Part shown: positions 21,158 to 33,171 of the stretch, one piece after another
Numbering within the stretch: position 1 is the first letter of the stretch
Layout: every line of letters begins with the position of its first letter
DNA from: Otatea glauca
Taxonomy: Eukaryota; Streptophyta; Magnoliopsida; Poales; Poaceae
DNA: 64,000 bases
Reading direction: 5' to 3'
NCBI GenBank assembly: GCA_036346275.1
Contig: CM070730.1
Coordinates: 47,166,918 to 47,230,917 of the forward strand
The notes under the pieces: model-generated
Seen by the model: only the letters and a program-made list of their open reading frames with translations
Databases searched by the model: none
Told to the model about the DNA's origin: nothing
Translations under genes and position numbers: made by a program

Positions 21158-23871
21158 ATGAGGTCGAAGAACCCACATAAAAGGGGACTGATTGGAAAAA
21201 TTGTTGATAAAGTAAAAGGCAAGAAACAGAAAGTGTCTAGTTCATCTCCTGGAATAACATTACCTAGACAACCTCAAGATCCTGTGCTCATTCAAGATGT
21301 TCATAATGCTGCCCAAACAAATAGAAAATTGGTCACTTCTCATCCAAGAAAAGGAAGAGATAAACAAGTAATTGAATCTAAGTCATCTTCTAAAGATAGT
21401 GCCTATGAGCCTCGCAGTGAATCATCTTCAGAAAATACTGAGCTACTTGCTGAGGTTGATATTCTGAGTAGCGAAGAATTAGCTGACCTAAGAGGCAAGA
21501 AACTGAGGGCAGTAATATTGATTAATGAGAAAGTTTGCTTTCCTGAGTCAAGACTAGCTTTGGGTGAATATTTTGTGTCTCTTCTTCACAAAAATATATA
21601 TAATGGTTATCTGAATAGAAAAGATGGAAAAGGAAAGATGGTATCAGCCTTGTCAAATCATCAGTATGTGGATTGGGATCAAGTAAACTCCATAATTAAC
21701 TCAACAAGATTGTTTGACTGTATAAATTCAACCCCTAGATTAATTCATGTAATGTCAAACAAGACAATACCTTGGAGTATCTCAAGAACACTAGAGTTCT
21801 ATGCATCTTTATTAGTGAACAAACAGAGAAAACATATTATGTTCACTATGAATGGAAATATAAGAAAAATCAGATCTACTCAGTTTGAGTCTGCAATTGG
21901 AGCCTCAAGTCCATTAGTAAATAGAACAAGAGTATTTGAAAAGATGTATCCTTGTCAGAGATGGAGGTTGAGTGGTGATATGCCTGATTTACAAATATTT
22001 GCACATATATACAAAAACACCACCAGTACAGATTTCAATCCCAACAGAGTCTCTTGTTTATCAGAAGAAGCAAAGGTACTACTGTTATATTAAGACATAC
22101 AATTTTTCCCAAGTCTGGATACAGGGAAGGTGTGACTCCAACCCTAGCATGGCTGCTGCATCTCATTTTATCAAAACAACCTATAGACTTGGTTGATTAC
22201 ATCTTTGGGGAAATGGAGGAGGCAGTCTACAGAAACTTTAGCAGCCCTTTACCGTTTGCTCAACAAATCATTGAAGTTCTATTGGCACAAGGTATAATTT
22301 CCCAAGATGATCTGAATAGGGAATTCAAGTGTTTCCCAAAGAAATATAATATGCATAAATCCATTGGACAAAACTTGAGGGTCACTGGTTTTCTTTGAGG
22401 ATTGCAAGAAAATAAACCTAATGAAAGGGAAGAACCAGGACTGCCTGATCAAGAAGAAGGAGAAAATGAATCAAGTGCAGAATCTGAAAATGAGTTTGAC
22501 AACAATAGCCGAAGAGGGTATTCACAGGATAAGGGCAGTGACTGCTGGCATCAATCTTATGGAAGCCATATACCCTCATATGATAGTCGTCACTCACATC
22601 ATTCTCAAGGATATGATGGAGGTAATCAGAGTATTGTTGCTCCAAGAGATAGCCACAGCCATATGTATCCAATTTCTCAAGCTTATGAAAGTCATCATAA
22701 CAGCAATATGAACAAGTCTAGAGAAGGAAAAGAGCCCAGTGCTCAAAGTGGAAATAAAAATAAGACCTCAAGTCATCATAAGTCTGCTAACTCTCCAAGG
22801 CCGTTCACTCAACTTCCGGCCCCTACTCCAGAATTAACAGAAGTGGTGCATGGAAGTGAGTCCTGGAATGAGGAAGATGCTGCAACTCAAGTTCTTTCAA
22901 GTTCAATTGATAAGTCTTTTAATGAAGAACAACAACTTTATCATCTTCAAGAGTCAACAGCAGCAGCAAGATTCATGGAAGCTCAAAATTTCAGGTCAGG
23001 AGCAAATGATTATGAGGCAGGAGGATCTGGTATGCCCCAAAATTTTCAATCATATTATCCTCAATCAGCTGTTCATCCTGAGCATGATCAGAGGGATACT
23101 TTTCTGGGTTGGCAGAGTCTATTTGATTTTCAGTACCCTCCTTCATCTCCTCAAAAGCATGCAGAGCAAGCACAAGAAGATACTTTTCATGCTCGAGAAA
23201 ACATTCTTGACTCTCAACCTGCATGGTTTTCCTCTTTTGAACAACAATATTATGCTGACCAAAGAGGACTTCAAGCAAGATACATGGGAGATCAAGCAAT
23301 AGCAGCTCAGAGATATGAAGAACAAGCAAAATTTCAAAATGAAATTCTCTCTAGATTTGATCACCTCAACAACAATCAAGGGGAATTAAGACACTGGATC
23401 CAGCAGCTTGGTAACAATCAGAATCTGTTAAAGGACAGATTGTATGACATGAATCAGAAAATTGATAATCATCACAAGAGTCTGAGAAATCAAGTTGAGG
23501 CTGCAATCACATCAAATAGAAGTAATCAGGTATGGATCAGACAAAATCTGGACCATCTCATGGACTTCACTGAGGATGCCCTTCTACACCATACTCAACT
23601 GGCACAAGATTGCATTTATGATGTGGGTCAGATCCTCGCAGAAACAGATACTTTAAATGAGTCCTTGAACAAAATGCAGTCTGATCTTCATAATCTGACC
23701 ATTCAACCGAGCGAACCAGATTATCCGAGCTGGCATGATCAAGCCATGTCCCAAGGGCCAAATACTCAAACTCAAGAAGAATCAGAAGCAGCTGATGATC
23801 AGATTGTTTCACCTCCCAGGAAGAGCTCAGTTCTTGGTCAGCTCAAAAGGACCTTTTCTCAGCACAAATAG
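21158..23871 (+). pseudogene. Env-like / third ORF of the SIRE-like element, interrupted
   Basis: The first part (21158-22093) has a basic, Ser-rich N terminus, then a globular region with IPWSISRTLEFYASLLVNKQ. That region resembles the putative plant transposon protein domain (PF20167). One frameshift near 22075-22095 and one TGA at 22396-22398 separate it from the second part, which runs open to 23871. The second part is Ser/His/Gln-rich and has a predicted coiled coil (about 23270-23700), ending KRTFSQHK. Such ORFs are called env-like by position. No signal peptide or membrane span is evident, and function is unknown. Confidence 0.5.
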
Positions 23872-24315
23872 GACCCTTTTTGGCTATTGATGCCAAAGGG
23901 GGAGAATATTTCCTAAAGTTCTGTTCTGTAGGCTGAACAAAGTCTGTTCAAACTATTAAGGCTATTATTGTAATTTGGTACTAATAGTATCTCTGGTCTT
24001 CATCTGGTTTACTTATGCTCTGATACTGATACCTGTTTTAATACTTTCCTATTGGTATTATTGATTGTCTGGAATTACTTCCTCTAACTCTTTTTGATCG
24101 ACCTCGACAGTTATTAATGAGAAAAATTAAAAGTAATGTATTTTAAGGATCTAATATAGTCCTAATATATCATAACTGTCAAAGTTCAGATCATGCATTT
24201 ATTAAGGGGGAACTCATATATCTACAACTTCTGCATAATATTCTGTCTAGCTAACTCTGTTTTGCAGAATGAATGAAATATTATTAACTAAAAAGGTATG
24301 TTGTCATCAATCACC
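23872..24315 (+). other. Non-coding 3' region of the SIRE-like element
   Basis: It begins just after the stop with TTGATGCCAAAGGGGGAGAA, a conserved purine-rich motif of this lineage and possibly a second polypurine tract. The remainder is AT-rich and non-coding. Confidence 0.5.
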
Positions 24316-24329
24316 AAAATGGGGGAGAT
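24316..24329 (+). promoter_or_regulatory. Polypurine tract of the SIRE-like element
   Basis: AAAATGGGGGAGAT directly precedes the LTR start TGATAGCATC. It would prime plus-strand DNA synthesis. Confidence 0.65.
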
Positions 24330-26125
24330 TGATAGCATCTAGGCCCCTTCAATTTTTATTATCAAGTTTTATTTTAGTTTTGGTGTTGATGACTAAGTTA
24401 ATAATGCTTAAGTTTTGAAGAGCTGGTGCTAAAATCAATGGAGAAGCAAGTTGGACTAACAAGATTAAGGTGTTTTGTTACTAGTTTTTGACTTAGGAGT
24501 TGATTCAAGTCAAATAGCTAGGATTATTTTCAGTTTGGCTGTCTAAAGGGGGACTTTGCACAAGCTAGTGGATTGGATCATAAGGCAAAGACAAAATTAG
24601 ATTGCTTGGAGTAAAAGACTCTTAGTCATTGCTCTTTGAATCAAAATTCTCCTTGATTTCAATAGTTTAAATATGCGACGGACTCTAATTCAGCTATCCA
24701 TTTCTTAAGTCTGTTGCATACTTGCTTGCATACTTGGCTAAAATCCTTTCTCAGTCAAAAGCTCTTTTAGTCTAGCATTGAAAATCTTCCTTATTTATAT
24801 TCGTATCAAGGTATCTTCTTATCAGACCAAACTTCTTGTTTTCACATACTTAAGTCCTTGGTGAAAACTCCTTAAAGACATCTTGCAACCAAGTGTTTTT
24901 CTATGTATGACGGATCAAATAATTTGGTCTGGCATACATATAAAATCATGCTCTTTCGACAAACCAAAAACTTCTCAGTTTTCCATCTGCAGCGGACCAA
25001 ATATTTTTTAGTTCGGCACTCATTCAGATAATAAGCCTTTTGCCGAACCAAACCTTGGAATTCTAATTATTATATCCATAGATAGACATACATTCTTGTT
25101 CGAAGGATTTTTCTTTGTTGACGGACCAAATCTTCCTGTGTTAAATTTCAGTCCGTCACTAAAGCAAATCTCTAGGATAAACTTATTTTCTTGTCAAATA
25201 AGGTCCTTAGCTACTGATCTTACAAATTCCCATGTATGACGGACCAAATAATTTGGTCCGGCGTACATGTGACTCACTCATTCCTTTGCCGAACCAAACT
25301 CTCTGAAATTCCCATGTACAACGAACCAAATTTTTTTGGTACGTCGTAAATGTCCTAAATTGGTCCGTCATACACATGATCAGTATCGCTAAGGTCTGTT
25401 GTTCAATCCGTTGTAAACGTATATTTTAGTCTTTCTGATATTCTGACACGTCCAACGGCTACAGTGGTAGGTGTAACGGCTATATTCATTCCAAATGGCT
25501 ATATAAGCATTTCCTGAGCCATCTACCAACATAGAGAATGCACTCCTTGACCTTTTAGCATTGAAAATAGCTCTCATTCTCAAAAGGAGTCTGTGCTTCA
25601 CTTTCAAACCAAAAATCCTCAACATCTCTAAGTGTTTTAGCTCCAAGCCGAAGTCTAGCTGTGTAATTTGTGAGTGAACCAAGAGACAGAACTTGTGCAA
25701 AGTTTATTACTCTTGGATCTTAGTTATCCTAGACTGCTTGGAGGAAGTGAACAGTGCGACCTGTCCAAAGGTGATTGTGGAAGGACACTGTGATTGTGAG
25801 AGGTTTGGAACTCACCTCACTGGAGCAGTGAAAGAGTTACCTGAGTGATTACCAGGGCTACTGCGACTAGCTTTGGAGAAGCAATACTTCGAAAGAAGTG
25901 CTTCAACATGGATTAGGAGTGCGGCTCTGAACCACGGGATAAATCTCTATCTCATTTGTGTTTTATTTCGCTTTATTTCTTTCACTGTTATCTGTATTTT
26001 CTTTTTGCTTCTGTCATATATATTGTACTGTGCTATTCACATATAGAGAATAGTGTATTGTCTCTAAGAAGTTAAAATTTGCAAAAGTTGCCTATTCACC
26101 CCCTCTAGGCCAACTAGTTCCTTCA
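24330..26125 (+). repeat. 3' LTR of the SIRE-like element
   Basis: The LTR starts TGATAGCATC after the polypurine tract and ends CTAGTTCCTTCA after TTCACCCCCTCTAGG, a typical SIRE LTR end. A TATATAAG box lies at about 25500, and CAGAACTTGTGC with following sequence would be R/U5. The U3 part holds several copies of a GGACCAAAT/ATTTGGTCC palindrome. Directly after the LTR, CACTA transposase coding begins, so the element interrupted that gene. No target duplication can be checked because the other end is missing. Confidence 0.65.
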
Positions 26126-26127
26126 TA

Positions 26128-26276
26128 ATATTGTGGATGAGGATGAGTACAACCAGTTTAATGAGTTGCCTCCTTTCGTAGATTGTAACATCAGGTTCGA
26201 GGAAGAAACCACTCAGGAAGCTACCTATCATCGCGACGATCATGAAGAAGGGCAAATTGTGAAAGAAAATAATTAG
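26128..26276 (+). pseudogene. CACTA TNP2-type transposase, C-terminal remnant
   Basis: The frame reads VDEDEYNQFNELPPFVDCNI and ends IVKENN then TAG. Acidic tails of this kind close TNP2/TNPD transposases of grass CACTA elements. The upstream catalytic part is absent because the Copia LTR joins here. Confidence 0.5.
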
Positions 26277-26379
26277 CTATATACGAGTAATGACAATGTG
26301 ATGTAAACAATATGCATTTGTATGGAGTAATGGAAATGTGGTGTTATGCATTTGTGTGGAGTAATGGAAATGTGGGTAT

Positions 26380-26610
26380 ATATTAGGATTATATAGGGTA
26401 TATTACTATATTAAAAATATATATGGTCATTACTATATTAGGATTATATAGGGTATATAATATTTAGTAGGACTATATAGGTTATATAATAATTAGTAGG
26501 ACTATATAGGGTATGTAATATTTAGTAGGATTATATAGGGTATGTAATATTTATTAGGATTATATAAGGTCATTAATATATTAAGATTATATAGGGTCAT
26601 TAATATATCA
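26380..26610. repeat. AT-rich minisatellite, about 34-bp unit
   Basis: About seven degenerate copies of TAGGATTATATAGGGTATAT with variable ATTTAGTA or CATTAATA linkers run from the transposase tail into the hairpin repeats. Confidence 0.75.
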
Positions 26611-26815
26611 GTGGCGGTTCTTCACAAGAACCGCCACTGATACAATTATCAGTGGCGGTTCTTCACAAGAACCGCCACTGATACACTTATCTGTGGCGGT
26701 TCGTATAAAGAACCGCCACATATAATATATGTATTAGTGGCGGTTTTTTATACGAACCGCCACAGATATGTGTATCAGTGGTGGTTCTTGTGAAGAACCG
26801 CCACTGATAATATGC
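26605..26815. repeat. CACTA hairpin repeat cluster (internal or 5' subterminal)
   Basis: Four to five copies of ATCAGTGGCGGTTCTT alternate with the complement AAGAACCGCCACTGAT, forming back-to-back hairpins. The same unit occurs at 33465-33715. No CACTA terminus lies beside it. Confidence 0.8.
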
Positions 26816-26819
26816 CCCA

Positions 26820-29093
26820 TATATAAAAGTCGGTACATTCTCTCTTCTCACCGAGTGCCCTAAACCCTAAACTCCCGCCGCTTCCGACGATCCCTAAACT
26901 CCTAAACTCCCGCTGTGCCCGACACCGCTCGCGCCCGACACTACCACAGTCGCCGCCCCCGATGCCGCCGCGCGCGCTCGACGCCGCCGATAACGCCGCG
27001 CCGACATCGCTCGACGCGCTTCGATGACGCCGCGCGCCGCTCGACGCCGCCGCCTCGCTTGACGCGCGCCTCGACGCCGCCGCGAGACCGCCTCCCCGAC
27101 GGCGTCGCTTCGACGACTCCGCCCGACGCTTCGACGCGCCGCGCCCGACTCCGCCACATCGCCTCGACGCCACTGCGCGCGCGCCCCCGACGTCGCCCGA
27201 CGTCAACCATATTTATCTTCTTTTTTATATATTTTCCTGAAGTTATCTGTTTAATTCATCTTGCTATGATAATGACCAAATTTTATGTCCAACCAAACTA
27301 TTTTTAGTCAAAAACAAGAGTTGGACCGAACCGCGCTATATCATTTAATTTTCGATATTTTTGTAAGAAAGGTAAAACTAAGGATAAATAATAATAGAAA
27401 GGTTGCCAACACAAACAATTTTTGAACATATAGAGGAGAAGCAAGACGTTAAATAGTAACTTACTTGTATAATGTGATCTTTCAAAGAATGGATGACTAA
27501 AAGTCGGCTGTTGATTTATGTCAATGCAATCAAACACATCACCATCTTGATCTATTGCAAGATTTTCATTGCTTGTTAACCACCAGCTTTGTTGTTAAGA
27601 TTTCCAATGGAAATGATTTTTTATAAATACCGAATGGTCTTGTTGACATGTCCGCTGGCGAAATGTCGGCTATCACTTTCTCCATGTTCTGTGTATCTTT
27701 GCGCTTTTACTCCTGTAGTTAGAACAAGATATGACAAGAAAATAGTCACTCCAAGCTGTATTAGTTGTTCCATTGTAGAGATCTCAAGTGTTGTTCTTTT
27801 TTTTTTCTAGATCTACTCCATTTTATAGAATGTGGAAGGCATGTATCTGCTGACAAAAATGGAAGCCATTTTTAATAAATCATAGCTGGCAACAAATCTT
27901 CATGACTCGGATGCGATAAATATTCATTAATTACGATGCGATAAATATTCATTAATTGTAGAGATCTCAAGTGTTGTCATTCTGAATTTGGAAAAACACC
28001 CCTATAACTTATTTTATCGCATTCTCTTCCCCACTAGTTTCCTCTGTTCGCAAATTCACTAGTGTGTTAGCTCACTAAGAGGCTGACTTATTTGAAGGTA
28101 TAATATAAGATTGGCTGCAACTTTCAGTGGCCAAACTTGGTGAGAATCATCTCTGGTTCATGAAAAGGAGTGTTGTGTAAGATTGTAATTTTTATTGTTC
28201 AATTGACTTATAATATGCTGATTGTTTATTACTCCACTCTAGTCAATTAGAAGTTGATGTCTTTTTTGTTTTGTTTTTTGCTCTTCGAGAAGACACTTGA
28301 TGCTGCAGTTTCTATTGGCTAGGTAGTGCATTGCCTAAGCAAACATATGGTTTATATTTCCCTTTTAGAGGGATTTCCTGACTTACTGCACATATGCCAG
28401 TGCAGAATATTTTGAATGTAATATTTATGGAGTTTTACAATGTTAATATGTATCAAATTTGCTGTTCAGCCTTCTAAAAGAACGAGTCTAGGTCCTCAAC
28501 TTTTGAGGAAGGAAGTTAACCCCAGGAGATCAGTTAGCTGTCTTTTAATTTGTTTCTATGGAGAGAATGGGAAATAGTTTCATTGGATGACATGCTCCAG
28601 CATAGCTTTCTGTTTGGACAAATTAACAAAACATAATATCCAGACATAACTTAAAATTTGGCTGCTAATTTCCCCCCTCAAATAGCTGAAGAGTTAAATT
28701 GGATTTGATGTTGAAATTTAGGGGCCATTCTATCAAATGGCTAGGCAATTTTAGGTGTGAATGTTTGGAATGGTCATCAAGTTCAGCTAAAAAATTCTTA
28801 GGGCATGTTACAAGGGTAGAATATGACTGCTGTCCATACTCCATGTCATTTGGAGACAAGGCTAACGACAACTTTTATATTGTCAAACAAACGTAGATGA
28901 GATGATAATAGCTTTATCTAATGCTGCAAATTTCCTAATTAACAAAGTTTTAATTAAAGCACTAGGTAACACATTGTCTTGATTACTCTCATTTCTAGTT
29001 TTCAGAGTTAAACTTCCGTACTTAACCCAAATGACCGCCTAATTCTAATGGTTCCATACTTTACCTCTTTTAGTTTGCACATCCAAGCCTGAT
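26820..29093 (+). other. Leader and intron region of the CACTA second gene
   Basis: 26850-26890 has CCCTAAACCCTAAACTCCCG, leader-like. 26890-27205 is a low-complexity GCCGCGCGCTCGACG-rich stretch, open in several frames by composition only. 27310-29090 is AT-rich with no coding. A 24-bp direct repeat (TTGTAGAGATCTCAAGTGTTG) occurs at about 27773 and 27956, and GATGCGATAAATATTCATTA is duplicated at about 27909-27954. Confidence 0.45.
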
Positions 29094-30182
29094 ATGGAGG
29101 AGCATTCCATCCTGAGCCCTAGCCCTAGCCCTAGCCCTAGCAGGTTCCTCAACCTCCACCCAACCACCGCTGAAGACATCACCGCTGTTGTTGAAGACTC
29201 CACCGCTGTTGTCGCCGATGCTGACGTACCCGTGGCAAGACCTCGTGGCCGAGGAAGAAATAAGAAGCCCGAAGGCCGATATACCATCTCGGAGGTCTCA
29301 GATGCTGGGGCCCCAATTGCACCGCCAAAGTTCGTAGCAAAGTACAGAACAACCTGCGGGTATATCGCAAGGGAGAGAGTGCCAATCACCTTTTTGGATT
29401 GGCACAAAGTGCCCGATACCATCAAAACGGATCTATGAACGGAGCTCAAACAAACCTTCGAATTCCCCAAGAAGATGAACACCGCGTGCGTCGGGATGCG
29501 TTGATGACCATGGATGCGGCATGGAGGAACTTCAAGGCCAGGTTGAATACTACTTATGTGAAGAAAAACCGGTCGGCCATCGGGGACTACCCAAACTTAG
29601 AACCATATTGGGATGAATTTGTGTCGATGAAGCAAAGTGAAGCAGCAAAGAAGTCCAGCGAGGACCACATAAACATTAGAAGGAGGAACATCCATCCACA
29701 CAGACTTGGTGCGGTGGGTACATTTGTAAAATCCTCAATGGGAGAGGCAGGAAGCATAATCACTACAATCGACTGGTACAAGTCAATTGGCCGGACTACC
29801 AGACCGAGTCAAGCACTATATGATAGCGAGGGCAAGTGTCACGTCTAGTGGGGGCTTATCCTTCAGAAATAGCGATGACGAAGCAATCTCGCAAAGGGTC
29901 CAGGAGCTGTACGTCGAGTCTTCCCAAGGAACATTCCACCCAGATAGGGAGAACGACGAACTAACATGTGCCCTGGGAAACAAGGAGCATCCTGGACGGA
30001 CACGAGGTGTCGGGGTTAAGGTTCCCTGGAAGACAGGATTCCTAGTGCACCTCCACACTTACAAGAGTCGAAAGAGAGCTAGAGAAGCGTTTGCTGAAAT
30101 AGAAATGATGAAGGAAAAGATGCTTCGAGAATTACAAGGCACAATAAACAACAAGTACAACGACAAGTACAACAAGCCATGA
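29094..30182 (+). pseudogene. CACTA second gene: Ptta/En-Spm transposase-family part, decayed
   Basis: From ATG 29094 the frame has a Ser/Pro repeat, a basic RPRGRGRNKK patch and YRTTCGYIARERVPI. Then follow family-typical pieces: a RRDALMTMDAAWRNFK region, GTFHPDRENDELTCALGN, EHPGRTRGVGVKVPWKTGF and a C-terminal coiled coil (REAFAEIEMMKEKM). They match plant transposase Ptta/En/Spm (TNPA-like) proteins. The frame is broken by a TGA at 29436-29438 and by shifts near 29470-29490 and 29790. It is not functional as it stands. Confidence 0.7.
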
Positions 30183-30658
30183 GCCAGTCGCAAGCCGAGA
30201 ACATTGTTATGACCAGCCCTCTGAATTGTCGCAGCAGTTATGCATCCACCCCACTTGTAGAACAGGACATGGGCCATTATCCTGTGGACAACATACATGA
30301 CCCCACACTGTGCCAGCTCACTTTGCCCGTCATGAACATATTCATTCAGGCTGGTACAGGCATAGTGTACCCATGCCAAGAAAGAGGTGTATTGCACAAC
30401 TCTGCGATAGCGTCGGGTTATGCAAAGGTCCAGGTGGACATGGTTAATCCCCAGTTTGCCAACCTCAGGCTAGAAATACCCCCGAACGACGAGGTTACAA
30501 CTCTAGGAAGTGCCGTCCACTCATTCATCCAGTGGCGCAAATGTAACATCATCTTGGACCATCATGAAGTGCCTGCCCCTCCTGAGGTGAAACGCCACCC
30601 CTCCCGAGGTGATCTCGCCACCTCTCTGCAGTTGAACTCGCCGGCTGTCCCACGGTAA
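30179..30658 (+). pseudogene. CACTA second gene: DUF8039-like domain
   Basis: This frame includes NIHDPTLCQLTLPV, GYAKVQVDMVNPQFANLRLE and LGSAVHSFIQW. The VQVDMVNP core marks the DUF8039-type domain often found after the Ptta part in grass CACTA proteins. It ends in a Pro-rich tail and a stop at 30658. It probably belonged to one protein with the preceding and following parts. Confidence 0.6.
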
Positions 30659-30889
30659 ACCTCGCACGATCGCCACCAACACATCAACAGTACAAAAGTT
30701 AGTGCGACAACTTGGTTGACCGACTTAAAAATCCTTCTCTAAAGGCATGGCGAATAGACAAGCCATATCGGTAGTCTCAGCGGCTGCAAGCGAGTATGAT
30801 GTCTTGCGAGAAAAGTAAGGGTAAAGCGGTCTCCAAAGGACAAGTCAAGAAAGATCAAATACAAATTGGGGAAGCCGCTTGTCACCCCT

Positions 30890-31920
30890 TCAAGCTTGAT
30901 AGCCTAACAGTGCAGCTAAGGCGATTACATGAATGGTATATGGAGTGATCTAACCAAGATGTACTCCCGAAGGTGATCACTGCCATTTACAGAGAGGAAC
31001 ATTTCCACCATGAGGGGTCTGGCTACTTCATGATAGAATTCAGTGAGTTGCACAACATGTACTATCAAGATGCCCTCGACGTGTCTCTTATGAGATGCTG
31101 GTCACTGTAAGTGTCCAATATAAAAATCATTGTCTACATTCATGTAATACCGATAAATGTGATGTCTAAATCATTTCTTATGTAGATACGAGTTGATAGA
31201 ACTAAGAAGAACCAAAGGGCCAGTGGCATTCCTCGATCCGGGAACGGTTTGCCACGGAAATCAAAAGAGTACCAAAGGAGGTCGAGGACTACGTATATAA
31301 CGCTTTCATCAAACTCCAAGACAAGGAGTTCATACTTTTACCATACAATTTCAAGTAAGTGGCTCACTAGCTAGTTCAACTACTTGTTGATCTCGTTCTT
31401 TGCTCAGCTTAGGACTAATGACTACGGCACGGCATCATACATGTGTATGTAGTTTCCACTGGATTCTCGTAGTAATTACTCCAGATAAAAGCAAGATGCT
31501 GATCTTGGACCCGCGGGACAAAGATCCAAAAAATTACAAAGATATGATAAGTCTAGTGAATAGGGCGTTCCAAGCATATTGTAAAAAGAGCTCGAGACAC
31601 CGTCCTTTCCATAAATCACTGACAATCCGTACTAAATTTCTGGTACGCATAAAAACAATTTTCCTATATCGCACCTCGTAGTCAATAACTCCTTCAATGT
31701 CGTATAAGTTTATTCAATTTTTGCGATTACACAAGCGGTGCCAGCACAAATTTATGTGGGTACTTCGTGTGCCAATACATGCGCGAAATCTTAGGCTCTA
31801 CAATATTAAACAATGACGTAGAGGTTTGCCACGCTAACATCACACATTGATTCGTACATCTCATTCTCTATATAAGCTCTTAAGATAAACTTTTTCCATT
31901 TATAGCGTCTGAAGTTGCCT
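30890..31920 (+). pseudogene. CACTA second gene: Ulp1-like cysteine protease (C48) part
   Basis: Pieces across several exons show the protease signature. FHWILVVI carries the catalytic His (about 31460), LDPRDKD the acidic residue (about 31510), and TNLCGYFVCQYM the catalytic Cys (about 31745). Introns at about 31110-31185, 31355-31400 and 31640-31720 are plausible. Exons before the His piece contain stops. Ulp1-like domains occur in several plant transposon families; the substrate is unknown. Confidence 0.6.
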
Positions 31921-33054
31921 AACGGAGGACTGGTTCCAAATGAAATCTAAGGCATCCAGGGACAGCTCGCCTACTTCATCATGAAGGAAGTACTCAACAA
32001 GAACGGCAAGTTCCATGACCCAGATAATAACGATGAAGTCTTCCATACTCATCTGCCACCTCCTGAGGCCCCTACCAACACCAAGACTCGTGAGGCTTAT
32101 AGTTGAGAAAACTAGTTAATTTTTTCTTACGGTGGTGTAAAGCGATGTTTCATTAAATGTCAAGTTTAGTATTGGATGGCATGGCTTGCACATGTTCTAA
32201 TTTCTGTCATTTGATTTAAGAAGTTGTGATTGATCTGCCTGTGTGTTGTTGCCCTTCTCCCGTGCGTGTGTGTGTGTTGATGGGTGGTGTGTGTGTGTGT
32301 GTGCTCTAGATGAGGAGCACTCCCTCTATTGCTTTTCTCCGTGCCCTTTCATGATGGCTAGTAGAGCATTTTATAGACAGTGCAACTTGCCGTAGTATGT
32401 TCTGGTCGACTAATTCTATTTCATAGTGGTGGGATTCATTTTCATGTCTTGCTTTTCAAGAAAAAAATGGTCCAAATAATCTGTAGTGGTCCATAATGTA
32501 AGTAGACAAAGCAATCCACTTTAGGAGCAAACCCGTTGAAGTAAGGTTGTTTTAGCAGTTAGCAAAGTAGATCGCTTCATGCATCCACTGAGCTCTATTT
32601 ATGCTTCACACTTATAGATTTCGTACTTTTGTGTTTGGAAGTTGGTGATAATTTGTAATGGTCATATTTGTTTGTACAATCAGCCTTTAGTTCATGATTC
32701 CATGGGTTTAAGTAATTATAGTGAGGTATGAACACACCTTAGGCAGCAGTGTTGCCATTTGCTCATAACTTTATGGGTTGAATATTTATCATAATTCACA
32801 GGTTGTTTCAGTGTCCAGTTTGATGGTAGTAAATATAAATCCATATGATTTATCCTTGCCATAAAAATATTTCATGCTTTAGTAGCCAAAGTAGTGCTTA
32901 TAAGTAACCACAACAATAGATGTGTACTTTATTGATGAGACATTACGCAGTTCAATGTTAATTTTTAATTCTCCTACAATTGTTTTGGTCATTTTATTCT
33001 AATGCATGCTCTTATTGATCTGTTTACGAGATACTATTAAGTGTATTCATCATC

Positions 33055-33171
33055 AGGCGGAGATGATGACATCCTCGATGATCTGGATGAGATGATATTT
33101 GGCAAGAAGGGAGGAAGCAATTCCCAGGAAGGGCCCAAAAAGCAGGATCCGAAGAAAGATGACCTGTGAGA
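33055..33171 (+). pseudogene. CACTA second gene: acidic/basic C-terminal exon
   Basis: After a CATCAG acceptor the frame reads GDDDILDDLDEMIFG then KKQDPKKDDL and a stop. It looks like the last exon of the transposon gene. A TG/GT microsatellite (32262-32303) lies in the intron before it. Confidence 0.45.

Larger units (their letters stand above)
20555..26125 (+). mobile_element. 5'-truncated SIRE-like Copia retrotransposon
   Basis: An extra env-like coding region (21158-23871) is followed by GCCAAAGGGGGAGAA (about 23889), a non-coding stretch, a polypurine tract and a single LTR (24330-26125). This order and the AAAGGGGGAGAA motif are typical of the SIRE/Maximus lineage 3' half. No gag, protease, integrase or reverse transcriptase and no 5' LTR are seen. 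The left edge near 20555 is a composition change only. Confidence 0.6.

Noticed and set aside
26890..27210. GC-rich open frames that could look like a basic protein gene
   Set aside because: The DNA is a degenerate repeat of CGACGCCGC; frames are open on both strands and encode only Arg/Ala/Ser-rich runs.
27773..27980. Possible CRISPR-like or regulatory direct repeats
   Set aside because: There are only two copies of each short unit in an AT-rich intron; a small local duplication explains them.
29110..29143. AGCCCTAGCCCTAGCCCTAG run resembling telomeric repeat
   Set aside because: It is a short in-frame Ser-Pro repeat at the start of the transposon gene, not TTTAGGG telomere repeat.
32262..32303. 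TG/GT run as a regulatory element
   Set aside because: It is a plain dinucleotide microsatellite inside a transposon intron.
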